In this document: positions 1-7,114 of the stretch, in pieces
How the letters are laid out: each line of letters starts with the position of its first letter
Numbering within the stretch: position 1 is the stretch's first letter
From: Chrysochromulina parva
Taxonomy: Eukaryota > Haptophyta > Prymnesiales > Chrysochromulinaceae
Assembly: GCA_002887195.1 (NCBI GenBank)
Contig: PJAB01001731.1
Span: 1-12,587, forward strand
Length of the DNA: 12,587 bases
Reading direction: 5' to 3'
Made by a program: the position numbers and the translations under genes
The notes under the pieces: generated by a model
The model's database searches: none
Told to the model about the DNA's origin: nothing
What the model saw: only the letters and a program-made list of their open reading frames with translations

Positions 1-3000
1 AGCGAGAGGGACCAGTCGCTGATCGGCTTGATGGCGCCAAGCTTCGGGCTTAACAGGGGGCTCGTCTGGGATGCCACCAGCCCAAACGGCGGCCTGCTGA
101 CAGCCATGGGCTCGCCCACGACGGCGTTTTCGCCCACGACGGCGCGCTCGCCCTTGCGGCGCTCGCCCTCGCGCCACTCGAGCTCGACTTCCTCATTCTG
201 CTTCTGGATGCGCCTCCACAGGTCCGTGGACGCGGCGGCGGCGGAGATCGCCTCGTCCACCAGCTGCAAGGCAGACGCTCTCGCGATCACATCGTTGAGG
301 AAGTCGTCCACCATTTCCTCAGTTGCTTGCCGTTGTTCCTCGAGCTGCTTGTCCTTGAGCCTTGTCAGAAGGCGCTCCGCCTGAGCACACAGGTCACGCA
401 CCGCAGCCTGAGCAGCCGCCTTCTCGGCCGCCGCCTCTTCGGCCGCCGCCTTCTCGGCAGCCTCCTCTGCGACGCTCGCCATGGCCAGTGTGAGTGTGCT
501 TGCCTCAAACTCCGCAAGCAGGTCCAAATTAGGCAGGTCGTTCAGGGTGTCTTCCACGAGGGTCTCGGCTACCCCCGCCGAAGCTGCGGCGGAGCGTAAT
601 CTCGCGCAATCTCGGAGCGTAATCTCGGGGCGTAGTCTCGCGCAATCTCGGAGCGTAATCTCGGGGCGTAGTCTCGCGCAGGCGCTCTCATAGGCTGCGG
701 CGGATGCGTCGAGAGCGCCCTTCTCAGACAACCGGTACGACGCTCGGGCGAGGGCCGCGGTGACGGCGGCCTCGTCGTAGCGGTCGCGTGATGGCGCCGC
801 CTCTGCCGCGGCCTCAACCCCCGCCTCTGCCGCCGTCTCCGCCCCCGCCTCAACCTCCGCCTCTGCCTCCGCCGCCGCCCCCTCCTCCTCATTCTCGGCC
901 GCCCCTCGAGCGAGAGTGGCGGCGATCGCCTCAGCGACGACAAGGGAGGCCGCCCGCGCCGCCACCCTCCCGTGAGCGACACTTGCCGTGAGCGCGAGCG
1001 CCGAGTCGGTCGCCTCCTCCTCCACTTCCTCCTCCATCTCCTCGTACACGTCCAGTTCCAGTTCCTCCTTGATCTCCTCCTCCTCAGCCTCCTCCCTCGC
1101 CCGACACGGCACCTCCTCATCCTCCTCCTCGTTGTTGTCCTCGGCAGCCGCCTCCGATCCTGCCACCCTCACAGCCGCCTCTCTCTTCACAGCCGCCTCT
1201 CTCTTCACAGCCGCCTCTCTCTTCACAGCCGCCTCTCTCTTCACAGCCGCCTCTCTCTTCACAGCCGCCTTCGCAGCCTCCTCTCGCACGCTCTGCCCAA
1301 ACTCGACCGCCTGAGCCAGCTGCCGAAATTGCATCTCGAGCTGCCGAGGGTGCATCTCGAGCTGCCGAGATTGAATCTCGAGCTGCCAAGGGTGCATCTC
1401 GAGCTGCCGAGATTGCATCTCGAGCTGCCGAGAGTGCATCTCGAGCTGCTCGCAACGCCGGGCGAGGGCCGCATTCTGATCGAAGAGTCCCTCGTGCAGG
1501 CCCTCGCACATGAGCACATGCGCCTGCAGCTCGTGGCTCCGCTGCTCGAGATTGTGGTTACGCTCCTCGAGCGTCTGAGTCCGCGCCTCGAGTGTGAGGA
1601 TACACTCCTCGAGCTTGTGGTTACGCTCCTCGAGCATGCAAGCCCGCACACCAAGGGCGTGGTTACACTCCTCGAGCTTGTGGTTACGTTCCACGAGATT
1701 GTGGTTACGCTCCTCGAGCTCCGCATTGCGCTCCTCCACGAGATTGTGGTTACGCTCCACGAGATGCGTGCGTAGCTCGAGCGCGTGGAAGCCTTGCTCG
1801 AGAGCGCTGTAGCGCAGCTCGAGGGCCTGGTGACGCTGCTCGACCGACCGATTGTGCGCCTCGAGCCGACGGTTACGCGCGCCGAGCGCCTCGCACCGGT
1901 CCATGAGCGCCGTCTCGAGCGCGTGCTCGTGCTCGGCAGCCTCCTCAGCGCACGCGCATCGGTTGAGCGCCGTCTCGAGCGCGTGCTCCTGCTCAGCAGC
2001 CTGCTCGGCGCACGCGCATCGGAGCTCGGCCGCCGCCTCGGCCGCCTCGTCGGCCGCCTCGGCCTTGGCCTCAGCCTTCGCCTCAGCCGCCGCCAGCTGC
2101 GCACTCAGGGAGATCCGTGCCGCACGCCCCGTCACTTCCGCCGCAAGCACCTCCTGCCGATGCATGCGAAGCGCCTCCTCGGTCTCACGGAGCTGTCTGG
2201 TCAGCTCCGCCTTGTGAGCTTCGAGTATCGTCGTTGCGCCCTCGGCTCGCCTCAAGTGAGCTTGTAGCTTGAGGCAACGCCGCTCAGAGCTAAAGAGCTG
2301 CTGCTCTAGCTCCTTCACGCGCTCGAAGAGCTCCGCCTCCGCCTCTGGCACCTTCGCCTCCGGCCCCGCCACCTCTGGCCCCAGGGTCGGAGGCCGCGGC
2401 AGCACGACCGGCAACGGCAGGCCAGCGACAGCCGGCGTGTCCGTTGGCGACCGGGCCGCTGGTGGCTTGGCGGCCTTTATAGGCTCGACCAGCGCTGGTG
2501 GTCGTTGCGCGACCGGCGCCGGCAGAGCAGCGACTGCCGGAGAGTCCATCGGCGAGCGGGCCGCTAGTGGTTTGGCGCCCTTCATGGGCTCTGCCAGCGT
2601 CTCCTCAGCGCCCGGCTCGGGTTTCGTCAGATTTGTCAGCTTCGTCACCTCCGCAGCGCCCGGCTCGGGCGCATGCATCAGCATCAGGGGCACGTCGAGG
2701 GCGCATTCGTTCAAGGGCGTGGGCATGCCGGTGTACGGGTTCACCTGCACGGCGCGCTTGCAACCGCCAGCCGCCGCCTGCAGGACAATACGTGTCTGGA
2801 GCACCGACGGACTCACAGGTGCCTCTGGCGTCGTCTGCGCTGCCACGTCCGTGGCGACCATCGGCGTGGGATACCAGCGCGTTGGCTCCGTCGTCTGCGT
2901 CGCAATGGCGTGGCTGACGGGCAGCGGCGGCAGTGGCGGCAGTGGCGGCAGCGCGCTCGGCGCCTCAATGTCGGGTTCAGCGTTGTCGACGTCGTACATG

Positions 3001-3287
3001 CCCGCTTCGATGGCATCCCCGTGCTTTTTCCAGTCCTTGCCTTCCTCATCCTCACCTTCGGGGTCGTCGGGCCTCGTGCCCACGGCGGGGGAGATGTGCA
3101 CCGCAAAGGATGCGTCGAGTCGGCGTGTGATGGTGGTCTGGAAATAGGATTGAGAAGATGAGGACATCGCCGCCGCGCGCGCCGCCGGGGTCGCCTTTTC
3201 CTTGCGCGTCTTCGCCACGTCGTCGATAGCCTTATCCACCATGCTTTTGACCCAGTCAAAGTACTCCTGGTCGAGGTTGGCAGGCAT
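1..3287 (-). CDS. Large repeat-rich coiled-coil protein, partial (C-terminus beyond left edge)
   Basis: One stop-free minus-strand frame runs from the ATG at 3287-3285 to the window edge, giving at least 1095 residues. I do not recognise a family. In order: a short helical N-terminus (starts MPANLDQEYFDWVK); an acidic/proline region with a LPP tract near residue 110; two 35-residue Pro/Ala repeats near 232-301; a coiled coil from about 316 to 672; five copies of KREAAV at 673-705; an acidic Glu-rich stretch near 710-765; an Ala/Glu region; 12-residue tandem repeats at about 870-896; then more Ala/Glu helix and a C-terminal QKQNEEVELEWREGERRKGE stretch. No enzyme motif, signal peptide or membrane segment is visible. 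Such architecture suggests a structural or scaffold protein (cytoskeletal, centrosomal or flagellar), which is inference. The frame stays open upstream of the ATG to a TAG at 3350-3348, so the true 5' end may differ. Confidence 0.8.
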   Translation of the reverse strand, partial: MPANLDQEYFDWVKSMVDKAIDDVAKTRKEKATPAARAAAMSSSSQSYFQTTITRRLDASFAVHISPAVGTRPDDPEGEDEEGKDWKKHGDAIEAGMYDVDNAEPDIEAPSALPPLPPLPPLPVSHAIATQTTEPTRWYPTPMVATDVAAQTTPEAPVSPSVLQTRIVLQAAAGGCKRAVQVNPYTGMPTPLNECALDVPLMLMHAPEPGAAEVTKLTNLTKPEPGAEETLAEPMKGAKPLAARSPMDSPAVAALPAPVAQRPPALVEPIKAAKPPAARSPTDTPAVAGLPLPVVLPRPPTLGPEVAGPEAKVPEAEAELFERVKELEQQLFSSERRCLKLQAHLRRAEGATTILEAHKAELTRQLRETEEALRMHRQEVLAAEVTGRAARISLSAQLAAAEAKAEAKAEAADEAAEAAAELRCACAEQAAEQEHALETALNRCACAEEAAEHEHALETALMDRCEALGARNRRLEAHNRSVEQRHQALELRYSALEQGFHALELRTHLVERNHNLVEERNAELEERNHNLVERNHKLEECNHALGVRACMLEERNHKLEECILTLEARTQTLEERNHNLEQRSHELQAHVLMCEGLHEGLFDQNAALARRCEQLEMHSRQLEMQSRQLEMHPWQLEIQSRQLEMHPRQLEMQFRQLAQAVEFGQSVREEAAKAAVKREAAVKREAAVKREAAVKREAAVKREAAVRVAGSEAAAEDNNEEEDEEVPCRAREEAEEEEIKEELELDVYEEMEEEVEEEATDSALALTASVAHGRVAARAASLVVAEAIAATLARGAAENEEEGAAAEAEAEVEAGAETAAEAGVEAAAEAAPSRDRYDEAAVTAALARASYRLSEKGALDASAAAYESACARLRPEITLRDCARLRPEITLRDCARLRSAAASAGVAETLVEDTLNDLPNLDLLAEFEASTLTLAMASVAEEAAEKAAAEEAAAEKAAAQAAVRDLCAQAERLLTRLKDKQLEEQRQATEEMVDDFLNDVIARASALQLVDEAISAAAASTDLWRRIQKQNEEVELEWREGERRKGERAVVGENAVVGEPMAVSRPPFGLVASQTSPLLSPKLGAIKPISDWSLS
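601..680 (-). repeat. 36-bp tandem repeat, 2.2 copies
   Basis: Positions 601-636 and 637-672 are identical 36-bp units, followed by 8 bases of a third. They lie in frame in the minus-strand coiled-coil gene and encode the 12-residue unit ARLRPEITLRDC twice, then the start of a third. Perfect identity suggests a recent duplication or ongoing homogenisation. Confidence 0.95.
1170..1271 (-). repeat. 18-bp tandem repeat, 5 copies plus partial
   Basis: Five identical 18-bp units (plus-strand unit cacagccgcctctctctt) start at 1170, 1188, 1206, 1224 and 1242, with a partial sixth at 1260. On the minus strand they encode consecutive KREAAV hexapeptides, a charged alanine-rich helix just after the heptad block. 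Six residues do not fit a heptad, so this is more likely a single helix or linker than a coiled-coil extension. Confidence 0.95.
1299..1907 (-). repeat. Heptad (21-bp) repeat block, about 29 heptads in one register
   Basis: On the minus strand, Leu (rarely Val or Cys) opens every seventh residue from 1907 down to 1299 without a skip. Typical units are LEERNHN in the first part and LEMQSRQ in the last six. The last six units are also DNA-level 21-bp repeats on the plus strand, starting at 1332, 1353, 1374, 1395, 1416 and 1437. If Leu is core position d, position a is often Asn, Ser, His or Thr. Two of the late units contain Pro (LEMHPWQ, LEMHPRQ), which would disturb a helix. The palindromic CTCGAG (Leu-Glu) recurs at unit starts. 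Confidence 0.9.
1905..2024 (-). repeat. 60-bp imperfect tandem repeat, 2 copies
   Basis: Units 1905-1964 and 1965-2024 share long identical stretches with scattered substitutions. On the minus strand they encode 20-residue units beginning RCACAE and containing EHALETAL, just upstream in the protein of the strict heptad block. The divergence between copies shows this duplication is older than the perfect 36-bp and 18-bp ones. Confidence 0.85.
2388..2596 (-). repeat. About 105-bp imperfect tandem repeat encoding 35-residue Pro/Ala units
   Basis: The minus-strand protein repeats the pattern EPxKxAKPxAARSPxDxPAVA followed by a Pro/Val-rich segment, twice in a row (about residues 232-301). The plus strand shows matching blocks around 2450-2480 and 2555-2585. 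It is probably a disordered proline-rich linker before the coiled coil. Boundaries are approximate. Confidence 0.75.
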
Positions 3288-3676
3288 GCGGCCCTCCTCG
3301 ATGGCTTCGAGCAGCGGTATTGAGCGAGCCTCACTGGTGGCGGCGCGCTACTCGGTGAAGATAGGGCGGAGAGACTGCGCGCGCGTCGGATGCCAATTCG
3401 CGCGAGCGCGAGGGCATCGCGATCCGTCCGTCCTAAACGATTTCGTCAATCCCAAACACACTCTTCACACATCAGCCGACGTTCCGCGTTTTTTCGTGTT
3501 CACTTCGTGAATTGCCTGAACACACTTTCCGACGCATAGACGACACGTACAGATTCGACTGACTGACTGACTGACTCATGTACTGCAGACCCCCACATAG
3601 CCCACTCATGAGCCATCTGCTCGCCCGTGCTCCGCGCCTCCACCGTACCAATCGTGTGTGTCGACTGGTGCTCGAG
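3288..3676. other. Intergenic / 5' region between two minus-strand genes
   Basis: This holds the upstream region of the coiled-coil gene and the 3' flank of the 3677-4570 gene. The coiled-coil frame is open from 3287 up to a TAG at 3350-3348, and open again from 3347 to 3464 if that one codon is ignored. On the minus strand a pyrimidine-rich stretch (about 3377-3354) precedes the TAG, so it could be a splice acceptor. A (GACT)5 microsatellite lies at 3557-3576. No other gene is supported. Confidence 0.55.
3557..3576. repeat. (GACT)5 microsatellite
   Basis: Five consecutive GACT units sit in the gap between the two minus-strand genes. Such tetranucleotide repeats are commonly length-polymorphic. 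Confidence 0.95.
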
Positions 3677-4570
3677 TCACGTGCTGGACCCCTTGGGTCG
3701 CCAATGGGCTAGCCAGGTGCCCAGTGTAGTCTCGCCGACACACAACAACTTTTTCCGTGTGGCCCACACACGGTAGATATCGATGATTCCGTCGGCAGGC
3801 TCGGGTGGGTCGACATTGTTGCAGATCCATTGTCCTACGAGCGCAGCTTGCTCCGCCGCCGGCGTGTCCTGCAAATCACACGTTGCTCTGGTTGCTTTGA
3901 CTGTGGCGTACGGCATCTGCGTCAGCAACTGCTTCAGCGTCGTAGGGATGGCGTCAGCGCCACCGCCAATGTGGTGGATCTCGGCGTATTGGCCGGCGCC
4001 GAGGATGGCTTTGAACTGCCCGAGAGCACGGAGAGACGCAGCTGCATTGAGGTGCGCGGCATTCATCGAGTCGAGGAAAGTGCCCGTCTGCGGCGGCGCT
4101 GGAAAGTAGATGACATCTGCCGCTCCGAGGACTCGCTCGTGCGCCGGCAGTCGAGCGACTGCTTCGGCGAAGTCGATTAGGAAGCAGGCTGCGCGCGTCT
4201 CGATGGCACCGCCGTGGCGTGCTCCTTTCTTGAGCCCTCCCTCCTCGCACGCTTTGCGAAGCAAGCCACCAAAGAACTCGAGTCGGACCATGAAGTGAGC
4301 AGAGCCGTCCGCGAGCGCGGCGTCCGCCGTGACGCCCGACAGCAGCGTAAGCCAGTCAACGAGGAGCTGGTGGATGGCGTGGTGCTCTGAAGGTTCCAGG
4401 CCGAGGGCCTCGACCAGAATGTGGACCGGCTGGAACCCATGTTGGAATAGCCCAGCCGATCGCTCGATGATTTCAGCGTCGCCCGCAGGGTTTCCAACGT
4501 ACTCGAGATGGTACGTCCTCAAGTCCGAAGACGAGATGGTTTCGGCGCCGAGTGCGTGTGCGTGTGCCAT
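3677..4570 (-). CDS. Hypothetical protein, 297 residues, family not recognised
   Basis: A single minus-strand frame starts at ATG 4570-4568 (protein begins MAHAHALGAETISSSDLRTY) and ends at 3677. The frame is open 49 codons further upstream, but that extension is basic and low-complexity and overlaps the likely promoter, so I chose the internal Met. The protein looks globular and soluble, with amphipathic helices, a Gly-rich GGLLRKACEEGGLKKGARHGG stretch split across residues about 115-135, a YFPAPPQTGTFLDSMNAAHL segment near 180-200, and a QYAEIHHIGGGADAIPTTLK segment near 215-240. Two Cys and several His are present but make no pattern I can name. No signal peptide or membrane segment is seen. 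It is divergent from the gene at 4795, so the two may be co-regulated. Function unknown. Confidence 0.75.
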   Translation of the reverse strand: MAHAHALGAETISSSDLRTYHLEYVGNPAGDAEIIERSAGLFQHGFQPVHILVEALGLEPSEHHAIHQLLVDWLTLLSGVTADAALADGSAHFMVRLEFFGGLLRKACEEGGLKKGARHGGAIETRAACFLIDFAEAVARLPAHERVLGAADVIYFPAPPQTGTFLDSMNAAHLNAAASLRALGQFKAILGAGQYAEIHHIGGGADAIPTTLKQLLTQMPYATVKATRATCDLQDTPAAEQAALVGQWICNNVDPPEPADGIIDIYRVWATRKKLLCVGETTLGTWLAHWRPKGSST

Positions 4571-4794
4571 TCTAGGTGACACTAGGGCCCGTGGAAGAGG
4601 CGCGCACGCGAGCCCTCCTCGTGTGCAGTCGGGAGCGCGCACGACAGTCCACGCTCGAAACTTGTACGCTCTTTTTGTGGGTCGTCGCGCGGGGCGCATA
4701 CGAGGCCAAACCAGCATCCAAAACTTATACTCTCCGTGTGATGTCGAGCTCTATAACGCAAATGAAAACCTCGGGCAAGATGGTGTGATGTCGT
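4571..4794. promoter_or_regulatory. Shared 224-bp divergent intergenic region
   Basis: This gap separates the start codons of two head-to-head genes and so probably carries both promoters. A TATA-like ctctataacg lies at about 4749-4758, some 40 bp before the plus-strand ATG. An imperfect direct repeat (cgaaacttgtacgctc near 4656, caaaacttatactctc near 4719) may be a duplicated regulatory site. Element assignments are weak. Confidence 0.4.
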
Positions 4795-5853
4795 ATGGCT
4801 TTCGCCGTTGAACTTGCGGACTGTGACGCCGCGATCAGCTACATGTCTTCATCCAGGCCCGAACCTTCCAACCCAAACGGCATCACGTACCACATCTCCG
4901 GGCCGGCCGACGACGAGGACTACGCGCAGGCCGAGCACCTGGGCGAGATGCTGATGCTCTCGCTCAAGGGCGTCCAGTGCGTCATGCACACCATCTTGCC
5001 CGAGGAGTGGTCCGACTTTTCCAAGCAGCAATGCGCGCAACTCGGCTGCAAGCAGCGCTCGCCGCTCGTGTGGCTTGCGTCGGGCGTGGTCGTGGGCGGC
5101 TTGCCCGAGTTCAAAGCTGAGGTGGAGAAGAAGTACGGGCTCTCGACCAACCACGTAGCGTACACTGTCTGGCCCAAGGTCGCCAACGAGAACCTCGCAG
5201 CCGCGCGCGCGGCGGTCTTGAACCGATCGCCGCCCCCCGCGGGCTCGAGCGGCAGCGGCGCCCAGCGCGGCGCTGACGTGGCGGAGGCGCTGCTCATCGG
5301 CAACGAGCGCTACCTCGGCATCAGCGACTCAAGCCTTCCGCGCGCAGCGCTCGGCCCATCGGCCGTCGCGACGGTGCTTGCGCTCACACCTCTGCCGAAA
5401 GCGGCGGCCGTGCTGCTCGACTGCGACGAGGCGGCGCTCTTCATTGTGCCATGCACGCCCGTCGGACTCGAGCCACTCGCGCTCGGCAACGTGGAGCACG
5501 GTGTGATGTCGCTAGGCACCCGCGCACTGCTCATCGTGGGTACGGCTACCGCCCAGTTGCCGAGGCTCGTCGAGGCTGCGCGCGCGGCGCTGGTGCACAA
5601 GGACGCGCCGCTCGGCCGGCAGGACGCCGCCGTGTACGAGGGCATGGCGCCCGCGCTCCTGCGCACGCTCGCCGTCGCACCGGCACGCAGCTCTTCGGAG
5701 GAACTCGAGAGGCTCTGCCTAGAGGAATGGGTGCGCGAGTCCGCGGATGGGCTGCTCAGGAGCTCGGCGGTGCTTGCGGAGATGCATGCGCGCGGTGGGC
5801 TGCACATCGAGCGCCTCGTCTGCGATGAGCACGGCGCCCTCACCATCATCTGA
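4795..5853 (+). CDS. Fusion protein: MDH1B-N-terminal-like domain plus degenerate beta-carbonic-anhydrase-like domain
   Basis: An uninterrupted 352-codon frame. Residues about 30-120 (ITYHISGPADDEDYAQAEHL, then PEEW, SPLVW, GGLPEF and KKYG landmarks) resemble the thioredoxin-like N-terminal domain of MDH1B-type malate dehydrogenase-like proteins, but no dehydrogenase domain follows. A Pro/Gly/Ser linker (146-158) leads to residues 163-352, whose order of landmarks follows beta-carbonic anhydrases: GNERYL (169-174), a VLLDCDE strand (206-212), LFIVPC, GNVEHGVMSLG (231-241), LLIVGTATAQL (245-255), and a C-terminal VRESADGLLRSSAVLAEM helix with a final strand. The family's Cys-x-Asp-x-Arg and His-x-x-Cys zinc and catalytic motifs are absent: only Cys210 remains, and the HxxC site reads TATA. 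I infer a non-catalytic relative. Domain assignments come from remembered family patterns and need a profile search. Confidence 0.7.
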   Translation: MAFAVELADCDAAISYMSSSRPEPSNPNGITYHISGPADDEDYAQAEHLGEMLMLSLKGVQCVMHTILPEEWSDFSKQQCAQLGCKQRSPLVWLASGVVVGGLPEFKAEVEKKYGLSTNHVAYTVWPKVANENLAAARAAVLNRSPPPAGSSGSGAQRGADVAEALLIGNERYLGISDSSLPRAALGPSAVATVLALTPLPKAAAVLLDCDEAALFIVPCTPVGLEPLALGNVEHGVMSLGTRALLIVGTATAQLPRLVEAARAALVHKDAPLGRQDAAVYEGMAPALLRTLAVAPARSSSEELERLCLEEWVRESADGLLRSSAVLAEMHARGGLHIERLVCDEHGALTII

Positions 5854-6124
5854 GGCATGGCGCCACGTGAACAGCCATATAGTAGTCCCTGTGTGATTCG
5901 AGTTCATCTCCCATCTGCTGCAGCGAGTGCCATGCCAGCTCACCGGCCTAGAGAAGAAGATACCGCGTTACGTTTGCTCGCCACAAACATCCCCCAATAA
6001 TCTCAAGCTGTCGCAGTTTTGTACTGTAATTACTTCTACTCTGTTTCACACACGCTGAAGCGCTTAGGACTGCAGCTTAGGACGGCGTTCCGATCTCCTG
6101 AGCGCTTTCAGGACAGAGTGTGTG
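5854..6124. other. Intergenic region, no gene seen
   Basis: This is the 3' flank of the fusion-protein gene and the 5' flank of the plastid-type gene. It is less GC-rich than its surroundings. A short direct repeat cttaggac occurs twice around 6064-6083, just upstream of the next gene. No ORF, RNA gene or clear promoter element is supported. Confidence 0.5.
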
Positions 6125-6760
6125 ATGACGACGATGTCAAGCTCGTGCTCCCGTGCGGTCGTCGCGGTGCTGCTGACGATGCCGTCAACGACGGCACTGC
6201 AGCCAGGCTGCCGCGCGGCCGCCTTGCACCCACGCCGACCGCTGCGTATCGCGATGCTGGAGCCGCCCTTTGAGCTGCCGTACGTCGTGCCCAGGCAGCC
6301 CAAGCCGTTTTCCGACTATGAGTGGGACGAGAGCTGTGCGCGCACCGAGCGATGAGCACCAGAACGCGTTCATTTGTGTAATCAGGCTCCTCTGCTCACT
6401 CGTTCGCACGCACGCACGCATGCCACGCCCGCAGATCCTGGCACATTCAAGCCAGGCAAGCGAAAGGAGAACTACCCTCTCGACGACGTGCTTGAAATGT
6501 GGGAGGGGCGCGAGAATCCGGCGGCCACCTTCTTGCCGCAGGACCAGTTGTGGCAGGTGCCGCTTGCGCCGCCCGAGGACATCCTCTCATGGCTCAGCCG
6601 CATCGGCCTGCTCCAAACCGATGAGCCCGAGGATGGTGACCAGGCGCCGCGTGGCGACAGCCTGCTAGAAGACGAGTTCGATCTCGATGAGGATGGCGAC
6701 GCGGTGCTCGGGGTCTCGGAGCCGGAAGGTGCGATGATGAGCGACGATGTCATGTCTTAG
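6125..6760 (+). CDS. Likely plastid-targeted small protein, two exons (6125-6335, 6435-6760)
   Basis: Spliced, the two exons give 178 residues. Exon 1 alone ends in a stop 18 bases past the chosen donor, and exon 2 lacks a credible start. Joining t|GTGCGC at 6336 to cccgcAG at 6434 restores one frame, and the junction reads WDESYPGTFKPGKRKENYPL, which looks like native protein. The N-terminus has a hydrophobic core (AVVAVLLTM, 11-19), then TALQP, then a basic Arg/Ala stretch (28-41). This matches the bipartite signal-plus-transit presequence for plastids bounded by four membranes. The mature part has a LPQDQLWQVPLAPPEDILSW segment (104-123) and an acidic C-terminal tail (132-165, rich in Asp/Glu). 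I cannot name the family. Met at 6134 is an alternative start. Confidence 0.7.
6336..6434 (+). other. Intron of the plastid-type gene, 99 nt
   Basis: Donor GTGCGCGC and acceptor cgcccgcAG; phase 1. The length is a multiple of three, but the unspliced frame meets TGA at 6353-6355, so retention would truncate the protein. Near the 3' end there is a short CGCA run (about 6405-6420). The boundaries are inferred from frame and motif. Confidence 0.65.
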
Positions 6761-7114
6761 ACGCCAAAGCTGCGCGAAACTGACCACGTCTTCAGTATTC
6801 GAGCGAGTGTGGGCTGTGCGCGCGCATGATGTGCGTGCTGTCCGCCTGTCCTGCTGTTATGGACTCGACGGCACGGGCGGCGTCTAGCCCGTCACTAGTC
6901 ACAGCGTGGACGCGCGTTTGTATCGACATCAATTTTGCCGCGTACAGCCGTAACATGCTATCCTCTACTCCGATACGAATTGTACAGCATCACTGTATCA
7001 ATCACTCTCACTCTCGTAAATCCCCATGAACCGAGCGCCGTTTCGCATCGTTCTAGAATTTCATCGTAAGTGTATTCACAGGTGGCCGAGTGTCCCGAGA
7101 GAGATCTCAGAGAC
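6761..7114. other. Convergent intergenic region, no gene seen
   Basis: This lies between the stop codons of the plastid-type gene (plus) and the NOSIP gene (minus), so it should hold two 3' UTRs and poly(A) sites. It is relatively AT-rich around 6925-7080, fitting UTR sequence. A 67-codon plus-strand ORF here has no protein-like composition. No canonical AATAAA is evident. Confidence 0.5.

Noticed and set aside
601..680. CRISPR-like spaced repeat
   Set aside because: The repeats are adjacent with no spacers and encode in-frame peptides in a eukaryotic gene.
972..1775. Plus-strand ORF of 267 codons, Leu/His/Glu-rich
   Set aside because: It is codon-aligned antisense of the minus-strand heptad gene and inherits its repeats; the sense product makes far better protein.
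1259..2104. Minus-strand ORF of 281 codons rich in Arg/Ser
   Set aside because: Out-of-frame shadow of the coiled-coil gene on the same strand.
2269..3147. Plus-strand ORF of 292 codons
   Set aside because: Low-complexity Ser/Ala/Gly product over the Pro-rich part of the minus-strand gene, which has a continuous frame and native-like composition.
4571..4717. N-terminal extension of the 297-residue protein
   Set aside because: The extra 49 residues are basic and low-complexity and fill most of the divergent promoter region.
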